Shown here: positions 52,242-60,604 of the stretch, piece by piece | Layout: every line of letters starts with the position of its first letter | Numbering within the stretch: the stretch's first letter is position 1 | NCBI RefSeq assembly: GCF_001038425.2 | Contig: NZ_LDPV02000050.1 | Span: forward strand, 186,001 to 250,000 | Reading direction: 5' to 3' | DNA from: Ornithinibacillus contaminans | GTDB lineage: Bacteria > Bacillota > Bacilli > Bacillales > Amphibacillaceae | Length of the DNA: 64,000 nucleotides | Translations under genes and position numbers: made by a program | Notes under the pieces: generated by a model | Told to the model about the DNA's origin: nothing | The model's input: only the letters and a program-made list of their open reading frames with translations | Database searches by the model: none

Positions 52242-52868
52242 CTATTGCTGTACCAAAGTTATTATTATATTTTCATATTCTTGGAATAAGGACTTATGAA
52301 CCTCTAAAACTTGCTCATTCTTCAATGTGATTTTAGTATGATCGTTTTTTTCAAATTCGTATGATTCAATTATTTCGCCTTCAAATCCATTTAAAATTTG
52401 GATAAAAGGTTTTTTTACTTCCTCATTGTCTTGACCCACTACGGTGTACTTTAGTAAATAATTTCCTTCAGGGATTTGTTCACCGACTATATAATTACCT
52501 GAATGCTCTATTACAATTTCATTTTGATTATTTAATGACAGGCTCTCAAACCCTGCTGGTGTCATTTTTATTGTTCCTTTTCCATCAACTATTGTATGAG
52601 AGTTATCATATATTACTTGTCCCAACAGTTTGTCTTTATTAGATAACTGGATACCATTAAAGATAACTTCACCCTCCATTACTACCACATCATAGTAGCC
52701 CGGTTCGATATCTTCTCCTGCGATATAATCACCTTTTGCAAGTGATTGTTCTTTTGCTAAATCTTTGATTTGATCCCGATTGAAAAAACCCGATAAAAAT
52801 GGCGAGACTATAAAAATCACAAAAACGCCTGCTATCAAAATAAATATGACTACCTTAGATCTACTCAT
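52242..52868 (-). CDS. membrane-anchored extracellular protein with two repeats
   Basis: This 208-residue protein has one N-terminal helix (about 6-27) and two beta-rich repeats: YIAGEDIEPGYYDVVVMEGE (about 48-67) and YIVGEQIPEGNYLLKYTVVG (about 128-147). The repeated (I/V)xGExIxxGxY pattern may form two similar extracellular domains. It overlaps the ATPase gene by eight bases and is the last gene of the cluster. Function unknown; an accessory or immunity-type role is possible. Confidence 0.7.
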   Translation of the reverse strand: MSRSKVVIFILIAGVFVIFIVSPFLSGFFNRDQIKDLAKEQSLAKGDYIAGEDIEPGYYDVVVMEGEVIFNGIQLSNKDKLLGQVIYDNSHTIVDGKGTIKMTPAGFESLSLNNQNEIVIEHSGNYIVGEQIPEGNYLLKYTVVGQDNEEVKKPFIQILNGFEGEIIESYEFEKNDHTKITLKNEQVLEVHKSLFQEYENIIITLVQQ

Positions 52869-53490
52869 TTATCAACTTTCCATCTCTCATTTTTATTGTT
52901 GTATCACATAGCACTGATATATCCTCTTTAAGATGGCTTGCAATTAAGACTGTTGCTCCTCTATCCCTTTCCTCACGCAACAAGTCGTGTACCATTTTTA
53001 TTCCAGATTCGTCTATTGCATTTGTCGGTTCATCCATCAATAAGATATCCGGCTTCTCAAATAGCGCTTGTGCAATATTAAGCCTCTGTTTCATACCTAA
53101 TGAGTATTTTTTAACCTTTAATTTTGAATCGGGATCTAAACCAACTTTTTTAATAGTTTCCTTTATATCTTTTTCTGTAGCAACTTTTTTTATCTTAGAT
53201 AATATTTCTAAATTAGTAAATGCATCGTATTGAGGTAATAGTTCCATATTTTCAATTATTACACCTATACTTGGCGGAAAAGAGATATCTTTATGTAGTT
53301 TTTTCCCATCAATTTCGACCTCTCCTTCGGAAGGAACCACCAATCCAGCTAAAGTACGCAATAACATAGTTTTTCCAGAACCATTTCTACCAAAAATACC
53401 ATAAATTTTGCCTTGTTCAAACGTATAATTTATATTTTCCAAGACAAAAGTTTTTCTTATTTTTTTGCTTACATTAACAATTTTAATCAT
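52861..53490 (-). CDS. ABC transporter ATPase
   Basis: This 209-residue single-domain ATPase has Walker A IFGRNGSGKTMLL (about 31-43), signature YSLGMKQRLNIAQAL (about 128-142), Walker B ILLMDEPTNAID (about 150-161) and an H-loop SHLKED. The short C-terminus lacks extra domains. With three separate membrane subunits upstream it should energise one exporter or membrane complex. Confidence 0.92.
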   Translation of the reverse strand: MIKIVNVSKKIRKTFVLENINYTFEQGKIYGIFGRNGSGKTMLLRTLAGLVVPSEGEVEIDGKKLHKDISFPPSIGVIIENMELLPQYDAFTNLEILSKIKKVATEKDIKETIKKVGLDPDSKLKVKKYSLGMKQRLNIAQALFEKPDILLMDEPTNAIDESGIKMVHDLLREERDRGATVLIASHLKEDISVLCDTTIKMRDGKLINE

Positions 53491-53501
53491 GAGCTGCCTC
53501 C

Positions 53502-54233
53502 TTAAACAATATCCATCTTTTTTAATCTTACAACCGAAAAATAAATAACAATTCCTTTAATTATTAACAGTATAAATACTCCAGTCCAAAAATTTATTAT
53601 TTTGGGTTGATCGTTTAAAACGGAACTAACTCCATTCCTTAATCCCATACCAAGGGTTGGAAGTAAGATATAATAAACAATTCCCGGAATTTTTAGTGAA
53701 AAAAGTTGCTTAGTCAAAATTATTGAAAGAACAATATAAATTGAAACCATCATTTGAGAGACTTGTGGAGATACGTATAATTCAAGGAAAAGTTGAATAG
53801 TAAATATAGTTACTAAGAAAAGATAATATGCAATAATTAATTTTAAAAATTCTATTACTCCTACAAAGTGATAGTGACCACCTAAAGAGGATACTATATA
53901 AGAAACAGAGATTTGACTTACTGTAAAAATAGTAACTATAATTACCATATTAAAATATCTTTTAATAATCCATTTGACTTTACTATAATTTCTCAACAAA
54001 ATCATTTCCCCATAAGTTCTTAAAACATCTTTTATATAACCCGAAAAGTAAAAACTCAATCCTACTATAGGCAAAAACCAATATAATAGTAGCTTTAATT
54101 CAAATTGATTTGAATTAAAGAAAGGAACTCCATGCAAAAATCCAAAGGAATACTGAAGTGTATTCAAATATAATAAGGATTGGATAAATGTAAGTAAAAA
54201 CACAAATAATATGATGCCTTTGCTTTTTTTCAA
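53502..54233 (-). CDS. membrane subunit 3 of the ABC cluster
   Basis: This 243-residue protein has about six helices: residues 6-24 first, then ELKLLLYWFLPIVGLSFYFSGYIKDVL, and later helices to the basic end. The sequence is ABC-2-like in size and helix number but the motifs are weak; it may belong to the DUF2705 group. Its start overlaps the preceding gene by four bases and it ends 12 bases before the ATPase. Confidence 0.75.
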   Translation of the reverse strand: MKKSKGIILFVFLLTFIQSLLYLNTLQYSFGFLHGVPFFNSNQFELKLLLYWFLPIVGLSFYFSGYIKDVLRTYGEMILLRNYSKVKWIIKRYFNMVIIVTIFTVSQISVSYIVSSLGGHYHFVGVIEFLKLIIAYYLFLVTIFTIQLFLELYVSPQVSQMMVSIYIVLSIILTKQLFSLKIPGIVYYILLPTLGMGLRNGVSSVLNDQPKIINFWTGVFILLIIKGIVIYFSVVRLKKMDIV

Positions 54234-54937
54234 TTTATAATGTCCTTTCTAAAAAACACTGTTGATGCAACCAAATAAAGAATTAAACAAATAATACCCT
54301 GTCTTAGGTAAACCAATGTTACGTTGCTAATAAACCATTTTTTTTCTAATAAAAATTGAAACACAACTAAATCATTAGTTGGATACCAGATACCATCAAT
54401 AAGTAATTTCCCAATAAAATATAAAACTCCTATTAGTATAAAAGCAAAAAAGTATGCTAACCCTATTGAATTATTCCAGTCATAAAATAGACGATATAAA
54501 ATACCAATCCAAGTAAAATAAACAATTAATGTAACCATATTGATAAAAGCTATAACAAAAAAGTTTTCTTCAATTAATATATTTACATCTAATAGAATAG
54601 AAGTTAGAAAAATATTTACGAGCATTTGTAATACAGAAAACAAAAACGCAGAAATAACTATTTCTTTTATAATTTTGTTGTAAAATTCACTTCTGGTAGT
54701 CCATTTTACAATTGCAAAAGGCTTATATATCAAAAAGAGGTGATTTAAAAAGATAAAAAAAGGGATTGGATAAAATAAACAATAAGCTAAAATGGAGTTA
54801 TAACCAAAAGCGGTATTATTTAACCAATATATTGCTTCTTGAGTTGGTAAATCTAAATATGGTCTTCCTTGTAAAAGCCAGACAACACAAAAGAACAGAA
54901 AGCACCATATACATATTGCTATTCTTTTAATCAACAT
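54230..54937 (-). CDS. membrane subunit 2 of the ABC cluster
   Basis: This 235-residue protein has six helices with a central conserved-looking loop (FAIVKWTTRSEFYNKIIKEI). The same loop (EMILLRNYSKVKWIIKRY) occurs in subunit 3, so the two are diverged paralogues. It overlaps neighbours on both sides (11 and 4 bases). Function is only inferred from the cluster. Confidence 0.72.
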   Translation of the reverse strand: MLIKRIAICIWCFLFFCVVWLLQGRPYLDLPTQEAIYWLNNTAFGYNSILAYCLFYPIPFFIFLNHLFLIYKPFAIVKWTTRSEFYNKIIKEIVISAFLFSVLQMLVNIFLTSILLDVNILIEENFFVIAFINMVTLIVYFTWIGILYRLFYDWNNSIGLAYFFAFILIGVLYFIGKLLIDGIWYPTNDLVVFQFLLEKKWFISNVTLVYLRQGIICLILYLVASTVFFRKDIIN

Positions 54938-55736
54938 TGTATTTCACCTCATAAATATAAACTCCCAGAGGAATAATAATAAATACTGATAAAGTTAAGA
55001 ATAATATTGGCATAAGCACTTCAAATCCATACTCCGCAAAAGGTTGAAATAAAAACATAAGTGATTTTTCTTTTAAAACAAGTAAAAACCAAACAAAAAA
55101 TGTAGCGGTATAAGTGTATTTCTTATCATTAAAAAATTGACTAAAACTAGAGCCTACAACCCCTGCAAAACCGGCAAGCGTACAAACTAATAAAGTAAAG
55201 AATAAATCAGTTAAATATGGATGCTCTATACTTAAATTAAAAAGCAGATTATTTGCTAACACTATCTCAGTTAAGCCTTTTGTATACGTACCATTCCAAA
55301 ACAATAAATTAACTAGAATAAAATTTATCGATAAAGTGATAAGCATTGTAAAAAACGAAACTAGAAATGACGATAATAATTTTGTTAGGTAATATTTCTT
55401 CCGCCCTGTTTTGCTAATAAGAATATTCTTATATCCCGTTTTATAATCTTGAATAGCATCGTCCGAACACAGCAGTAAAAGGAATAAAGGCAGAAACCAC
55501 AATAATAAAATTTGTGCCACATGTCCTCTACTAGATCCAGCCAAATAAAATGCAAATGCAGGATTAAATTCAGTTCCTTGCGTAAATTTCATAAGAAGTA
55601 ATTGAACTATTTCTATACAAGGAATTAATAATATAATAAAGAAAATTATTCTACTTAATTTATTTTTATATAAACGAAAAAATTGACTTTTAAACAATCC
55701 ACCCACCCAATTCTCATGAAATAGGAAAATATCCAC
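54927..55736 (-). CDS. membrane subunit 1 of the ABC cluster
   Basis: This protein of up to 269 residues has six or seven helices and features FKSQFFRLYKNKLSRIIFFI at its start, LLLWFLPLFLLLLCSDDAIQDYKTGYKNILISKTGRKKYY, split at residue 95, and a tail near YEVKYN. The start is unsure: GTG 55736 has no ribosome site, while a TTG at 55697 follows GGGTGGGTGGA. It is the first membrane gene after the secreted protein. Confidence 0.75.
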   Translation of the reverse strand: MDIFLFHENWVGGLFKSQFFRLYKNKLSRIIFFIILLIPCIEIVQLLLMKFTQGTEFNPAFAFYLAGSSRGHVAQILLLWFLPLFLLLLCSDDAIQDYKTGYKNILISKTGRKKYYLTKLLSSFLVSFFTMLITLSINFILVNLLFWNGTYTKGLTEIVLANNLLFNLSIEHPYLTDLFFTLLVCTLAGFAGVVGSSFSQFFNDKKYTYTATFFVWFLLVLKEKSLMFLFQPFAEYGFEVLMPILFLTLSVFIIIPLGVYIYEVKYNVD

Positions 55737-55968
55737 AATCTATCAATTAAATTTAACGAGGCTAGAACAAAAAGTTTTTTAGTAAGGGCAATCTAAAATT
55801 CAAACAATGATTATCGATGCAACTAGCCCGCTCTGAAAATAACTAAGAAATTATTTGCGCCAAAGGCTCGCCGAATGAAAAACCTCGCAATATTTACCGA
55901 GTATACATCACATTGATCGGTTTTTAGTTGCTCATCATACTTTTGTTCTAGCCCCTTTTTAGATTATT

Positions 55969-56394
55969 TTACCAAATTTCTTCATCCCAATAACCACTAA
56001 CAGAATAAGTGTTAGATGAATAATTATTGTTCTCTGCACCTAATTTCACATACGATTTATTCGCTGTTGAATAAGGCTTATAGGTGTGAGCACCTGTACC
56101 TTGAGTTATACTTTTGTATTCAGAAACTCGATTACTACCTTTATGGATCCAGAAGGTTGTAATCGTACCAGCCCCTTCAGATGAATAAGCTAAATTAACT
56201 TTCCACTTATTGTCAATACTATCAGTTTGACGATACCTCTCTGCCGAAAAGCTGTTGCTATAATAAGATCCTATTTTAAATGAAAAATTATGATTGTCAT
56301 TTGATGCAAAGACTACCCCGGATGTTGCCAATAGAGATAACCCTAATACTGCCGCAGCTAAAATTCTAATGTTCTTTTTAAAAATTTCTTTCAA
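55969..56394 (-). CDS. secreted small protein encoded before an ABC cluster (DUF2712-like)
   Basis: The 141-residue product starts MKEIFKKNIRILAAAVLGLS, a signal peptide ending near VVFAS. The mature part of about 110 residues is rich in Tyr, Asn, Ser, Gly and Trp (YSSEGAGTITTFWIHKG, TQGTGAHTYKPYS, YSVSGYWDEE at the C-terminus) with no Cys. The layout resembles DUF2712-type secreted proteins that lie next to ABC genes; I recall that only loosely. TTG 56394 follows AGGAG. Roles as bacteriocin, matrix or export cargo are guesses. Confidence 0.7.
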   Translation of the reverse strand: MKEIFKKNIRILAAAVLGLSLLATSGVVFASNDNHNFSFKIGSYYSNSFSAERYRQTDSIDNKWKVNLAYSSEGAGTITTFWIHKGSNRVSEYKSITQGTGAHTYKPYSTANKSYVKLGAENNNYSSNTYSVSGYWDEEIW

Positions 56395-56797
56395 AACCTT
56401 CACTCCTATCATCAATTATTTCTATTCTAGTAAAACTAGTAAATTGTCCCCCCTTTATAATACAAATTAATATATAAAGTTGAATCTAAGAGGATAATTA
56501 TTGTAATTAGCAAAAAATAGGCTAATAACAAACAGAATCATAATCTTATAAATTTACAAGTTACTAAACTAATTATGCAATATAACACTATACATATATT
56601 ACCAGTAATATATTATAAACTCAATAAATTTTTGGATTATTTTAAATGATAAAAATAAACCAGAGAAATAATAGTTGAAATTTATAGAATAATACTCACA
56701 CTAATCTCGGGATTTTTGCTGATGTTTATAAATTTAAAGCATCGAAAATCTAGTAAACCTTCCATCGAAAAATCTATTGAAATTCCATATTTTAACG
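56395..56797. other. AT-rich intergenic region upstream of the secreted-protein gene
   Basis: No gene is seen. On the minus strand TTATATATTAATTTG and a TATTAT near 56455-56465 could be a -10 region for the secreted-protein gene; no clear -35 is present. A transcript from 57655 would also need to end here, but I see no strong hairpin. Confidence 0.4.
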
Positions 56798-57655
56798 TTA
56801 TCTTTTCTCATCCCTAAACCCATACAATTTATCCAGCAAATACGTATAGAAGTAGACACTCCATATCGAAATGGATGTAGAAATCCAAAACCAGCCTTCT
56901 TTATAGATGATCAAATCAAAGACCATTGCTAGAAAATGGGCAATATATAAGAGCGCAATGACGACAAGCTTCCGTCCCCACCTGATTCCAGTAAAATAGA
57001 TAAGTATAGTGATGACGTTAATCAGAATCATGTATATGAATGATATTGTAATCATGCTTTGCTCTTTTTCTGAAAGCAATCCTTCGCTGAATGTCTGGAG
57101 ACCAGTTATCCGTAACACCCAGAGAATCGTATTCTGATGCAGGGTCACCAAACCAAGATATATATACACATAGAACAAAAATCCCTTCAATTGCGTCAAA
57201 CAGATGCGGTAGGCATGCTTGGTTATCCAGAAAAAGATTGGCAAAAGCGTCATCGTCATCCACGTTCTATACCAATTATGCTGATAGATACCGAGAGAAA
57301 GAAATAATTCCTCAATTCCCGCGTACAGGAGTATAAAAATAACATACCAGTAATATTTCAGTTTCAAAACGGCAATTAACATTGCTGTTGCCGTAACGGA
57401 GAATTGTGAGAATAGGTTCCCAGCAACCGAATCGTCCGACAAAGAGCTCGGGATGAGCATTGGGTAATAGGTATATGCTTTAAAATAGGACATAATAACC
57501 ATCTCAAAGCTAAACGCAAACCCACTCATCGTAATATAGAAGGCAAGTGCGGTCTTGCGGTTTTTTACTTTAGCAAAAATAACGACTAACGTGATGATAG
57601 TCGTAAGTCCAAGCAGGATAAACCAAACGGTATTAGTCCAAAAAGTGATCCCCAT
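56798..57655 (-). CDS. multi-pass membrane protein with an intact C-terminal third
   Basis: This 285-residue protein has about nine helices with the polar motifs LIPSSLSDDSVAGNLFSQF and YQHNWYRTWMT. The C-terminal helices (IYFTGIRWGRKLVV, MVFDLIIYKEGWFW) match the fragment at 51880. It is like the CBO0543-type uncharacterised membrane proteins but I am not certain. It is upstream of the secreted-protein gene on the same strand. Confidence 0.7.
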   Translation of the reverse strand: MGITFWTNTVWFILLGLTTIITLVVIFAKVKNRKTALAFYITMSGFAFSFEMVIMSYFKAYTYYPMLIPSSLSDDSVAGNLFSQFSVTATAMLIAVLKLKYYWYVIFILLYAGIEELFLSLGIYQHNWYRTWMTMTLLPIFFWITKHAYRICLTQLKGFLFYVYIYLGLVTLHQNTILWVLRITGLQTFSEGLLSEKEQSMITISFIYMILINVITILIYFTGIRWGRKLVVIALLYIAHFLAMVFDLIIYKEGWFWISTSISIWSVYFYTYLLDKLYGFRDEKR

Positions 57656-57748
57656 CGTGTTAGAACGCCCCTATTCCGCAAAACCAGTTTGTCTATAGCT
57701 TGCCTCAGTTTTTAGTGAATTATTACCAATGAATCTTCGAACAAAAAA

Positions 57749-57789
57749 ACAGAAGGAAAGTGTTTGGATTCAGCACTTCTTCCTTCTGT
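57749..57789 (-). terminator. terminator downstream of cutC
   Basis: ACAGAAGGAA pairs with TTCCTTCTGT plus inner AGTG/CACT. On the minus strand the T-run corresponds to the A-run at 57743-57748. Confidence 0.75.
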
Positions 57790-57862
57790 CTTATTTTATT
57801 ATTCCTCGATAATTTGGTACTTCATCCGCCAGCGATAAGTCGTTCTTTTCCTGTTACAAACT

Positions 57863-57946
57863 TTAGACCATCATCGTTAATAGAAATGCTATATATAGAA
57901 CTCCTAGCGTAATTATTGTTAATAGAAATGTCTTGAACTTTTCCAC
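57863..57946 (-). CDS. possible 27-residue membrane peptide
   Basis: GTG 57946 behind AAGGATGGTTTTGAA gives MEKFKTFLLTIITLGVLYIA followed by FLLTMMV and stop. One helix with a charged N-terminus fits a small membrane peptide; chance is also possible. Confidence 0.35.
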   Translation of the reverse strand: MEKFKTFLLTIITLGVLYIAFLLTMMV

Positions 57947-58049
57947 TTCAAAACCATCCTTCCCCGAAAGCATTTTTCGCGACAATCAATTACTTACATA
58001 AAGAGGTTTCTTCATAATTATAGTTTCCTTTACAGCACTACCTAAGAAC

Positions 58050-58682
58050 TTATCCAACAATCCTTGTTCCATGCGCTTCATTAATCGATAACGCCGTTGT
58101 GATAGCTGAAAGATTTTCATCCGTAATGCCACCACCTGGAAGAATAATAATTCTACCAGCGGCATGATCTATATATTCCTTCAGCCTGTCCAAATTAGCT
58201 TCTATCTTAGAATCTGCCGGTCCCCCGTGGGTTAAAATCCGGTGCACCCCATGCTCTACCAGCCAATCGATCGCTTCCAACTGGTTTTCAGGAGGGATTT
58301 GGTCAAACGCCATGTGAAAGGTAACCTCCAAACCGTCTGCTAGTTCCAGCAGCGAGAGCACTGCCGCTTCATCAATCCAGTTCGCATCTGTTAGACAACC
58401 AAACACCACACCATCTGTCCCTAACTGTTTGAGATGAACAAGATCCTGTTTCATCATCTCCAGCTCTTCAGTACTATAAATGAAATCTCCACCTCTAGGT
58501 CTAACCATCGCCATAACCGTAACATTTTTACTGTGGCAATAGTTAGTCGTAACAGCAGCAACACCAGCACTTACGGTTGTTCCACCAACAGCAAGATTGT
58601 CACAAAGCTCAATTCGGTCAGCCCCTTTGGCAATAACCTCCGGAACCCTTGTAAAATTTTCTACACATGCTTCTTTTAACAT
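58050..58682 (-). CDS. cutC: CutC-family protein
   Basis: This protein of about 210 residues is a TIM barrel starting MLKEACVENFTRVPEVIAKG and ADRIELCDNLAVGGTTVS. It has VMAMVRPRGGDFIYS, LEVTFHMAFDQIP, HRILTHGGPADS and IIILPGGGITDENL. The Cys and His at the barrel mouth (C29, H-motif in HMAFD) follow the family. It was linked to copper but its enzyme role is not settled. ATG 58682 behind AGGTGGATGACG. It lies 19 bases after the asparaginase gene, so they form one transcript. Confidence 0.93.
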   Translation of the reverse strand: MLKEACVENFTRVPEVIAKGADRIELCDNLAVGGTTVSAGVAAVTTNYCHSKNVTVMAMVRPRGGDFIYSTEELEMMKQDLVHLKQLGTDGVVFGCLTDANWIDEAAVLSLLELADGLEVTFHMAFDQIPPENQLEAIDWLVEHGVHRILTHGGPADSKIEANLDRLKEYIDHAAGRIIILPGGGITDENLSAITTALSINEAHGTRIVG

Positions 58683-58700
58683 CGTCATCCACCTTAGTCA

Positions 58701-59729
58701 TCACTTTAGTTGTTTGTGTATTTTGCTGCTAGCTAACGTAAACTTCTCCTTAATCTCACCAACCACTAATCCTGCATCATTCTTCACGATTGATGGTTTT
58801 AGCGCGCGTAACCTAGCAACGGTTTCTTTGTTTTCATAGTTGATTTGCTCTAGAATGCTCGCTACAACCGCTGGCCAAACGTCTTCTGATCCAGTTAATA
58901 CTTTTAACGCGAATCCGATTCGTTCCTTTTTCAGGCCCAAACAATAAACTCCTTGTGCGCCACCTTTGGCGACAATATTTGGATCCTCGAGCAATGTCGT
59001 ACAAATGAAGTTCTCCGAAGCTACGATTCGCGGATGCTCGTTCATCAAGCTCGTCATTTGGTTTACTGCTTTTCGCAAGTCGGCGTCTTTAATGACATCT
59101 GGACACGCTAATTTTAAATAGGTAAGTGCCATGTTGTTTAACGGAATTGCAAAAACAGGGACACCGCAACCATCCATACCAATATGTATGTCTGCTTTCG
59201 GTACTTCTGAAAGCTCAGAAAGAACGTCTAGGAGTTGCTGTTGTAGTGGATGGTCTACTTCCCAATAGCCTTCAACCGGGAATCCCATTTCACGGCAAAC
59301 CGTGATGAACCCCATATGTTTTCCCGCACAATTATGATACAGCCTTCTTTTTTCCCTATTCTCCCGAAGCATTTCTTCTTTTGGCTCGTTATTTAACGGA
59401 TATGCTGCTGGACAGTACAATTCATGTTCGCTAACCGGTAATTTCGCTAACATCGATTCTAGTGCCGCGATATGATACGACTCTCCTCGGTGGGACGCTG
59501 TAAATAAAGCCGCTTCCTCATTCGTCAATCCATATTTCGCAATGATAGTTGTTAAAAATACTGGTAATGCTTGAATTGGTTTCGACGCAGACCGGTAATA
59601 GGTATAATGCGACGTATCACCCGCATGATAAATTGTCTCCAATTGGTCATTTACGCCTGCAATCATCCCTGTATGGACGTTCTCCACTAAACCTGCTCTT
59701 GTTTCTTCAACTAAGGTTACAGCCTTCAT
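58701..59729 (-). CDS. asparaginase II-family protein
   Basis: This 342-residue protein belongs to the asparaginase II (ReAII-like) family. Motifs are YRSASKPIQALPVF (about 45-58), FTASHRGESYHI, YHNCAGKHMGFITVCREMGF (split at the Cys-Ala-Gly-Lys-His) and MDGCGVPVFAIPL. These contain the Ser, Lys and Cys residues known for this type. It releases ammonia from asparagine in the cytoplasm. It is the first gene of the pair with cutC. Confidence 0.92.
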   Translation of the reverse strand: MKAVTLVEETRAGLVENVHTGMIAGVNDQLETIYHAGDTSHYTYYRSASKPIQALPVFLTTIIAKYGLTNEEAALFTASHRGESYHIAALESMLAKLPVSEHELYCPAAYPLNNEPKEEMLRENREKRRLYHNCAGKHMGFITVCREMGFPVEGYWEVDHPLQQQLLDVLSELSEVPKADIHIGMDGCGVPVFAIPLNNMALTYLKLACPDVIKDADLRKAVNQMTSLMNEHPRIVASENFICTTLLEDPNIVAKGGAQGVYCLGLKKERIGFALKVLTGSEDVWPAVVASILEQINYENKETVARLRALKPSIVKNDAGLVVGEIKEKFTLASSKIHKQLK

Positions 59730-59830
59730 GTTTTTCAGCTCCTTCTGATGGAAATCTCTAGTTATTCTAACTATAAGCTAAAAGTTAAGTAGTCGGCTAG
59801 TATTTCCTTATCAAAAAAACAGGATGAAAA

Positions 59831-59866
59831 AAAGCTTGAATCCTTCCCCCGAAAGATTCAAGCTTT
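59831..59866 (-). terminator. terminator of the nagAB transcript
   Basis: AAAGCTTGAATC pairs perfectly with GATTCAAGCTTT over a 12-base loop, with a T-run on the minus strand. It is eight bases past the nagB stop. Confidence 0.9.
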
Positions 59867-59873
59867 CCTATTC

Positions 59874-60599
59874 TTACAGTTTAACCATCGCACCTTCATC
59901 CACAACAACCGTTACATTCGGATGGTTACGTAAGATAGAAGCTGGGAAGTCCTCTGAAATTTCTCCTTCTGCTAGGCGGGCAATTGCTTCTGCTTTTTGC
60001 TCACCTGATACAAGTAGGAGGATTTCTTTACTTTCCATAATCGTTGCAATTCCCATTGTCACCGCTTGTGTTGGAACGTCTGCCAATGATGGGAAGAAGC
60101 GAGCATTTGCTTCAAGCGTAGAAGCTGCCAAATCCACGACATGGGTTCTACTGTTAAACGGTGTTCCCGGCTCATTAAAACCGATATGGCCGTTAATCCC
60201 CATTCCTAAGATCTGCAAATCAACGCGACCCGCTTGCTCAATTTGCTTGTCATACATGCGGCATTCTTCCGCTAGATCACTTGCCGTGCCGTTTGGCAAA
60301 TGCACACGTTCTAGATTGATATCCACGTGATTAAATAGCTTTTCCTGCATGTAACGGTAGTAGCTATTCACATCTTCACGACTTAACCCGACATATTCAT
60401 CCAGGTTGAAGGTTGTGACATCCTTAAAAGAAACCTTCCCTTGCTTGTATTGTTCAATGATTTTTTGGTATAAACCCTCTGGTGTTGACCCAGTTGCGAG
60501 ACCCAGCACCGGATTTTTTAGGTTATTTATTTTTTCGATCATAATGGCGCATGCTTTATCACTCATGTCCTGATAGTTAGTTACTTTGATGAATTCCAT
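59874..60599 (-). CDS. nagB: glucosamine-6-phosphate deaminase
   Basis: This 241-residue enzyme turns GlcN6P into fructose-6-phosphate and ammonia. It has LGLATGSTPEGLYQKII (phosphate loop), FNLDEYVGLSREDVNSYYRYM (catalytic Asp), LQILGMGINGHIGFNEPG and HVVDLAASTLEANARFF. The C-terminus is short as in Bacillus NagB, without the allosteric tail of the E. coli enzyme. It follows nagA after a five-base gap, in one operon. Confidence 0.97.
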   Translation of the reverse strand: MEFIKVTNYQDMSDKACAIMIEKINNLKNPVLGLATGSTPEGLYQKIIEQYKQGKVSFKDVTTFNLDEYVGLSREDVNSYYRYMQEKLFNHVDINLERVHLPNGTASDLAEECRMYDKQIEQAGRVDLQILGMGINGHIGFNEPGTPFNSRTHVVDLAASTLEANARFFPSLADVPTQAVTMGIATIMESKEILLLVSGEQKAEAIARLAEGEISEDFPASILRNHPNVTVVVDEGAMVKL

Positions 60600-60604
60600 G
60601 TTTA

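Noticed and set aside
57018-57336. two overlapping frames on opposite strands in the 285-residue membrane gene
   Set aside because: Both are shadows of that gene, whose helices continue through the region.
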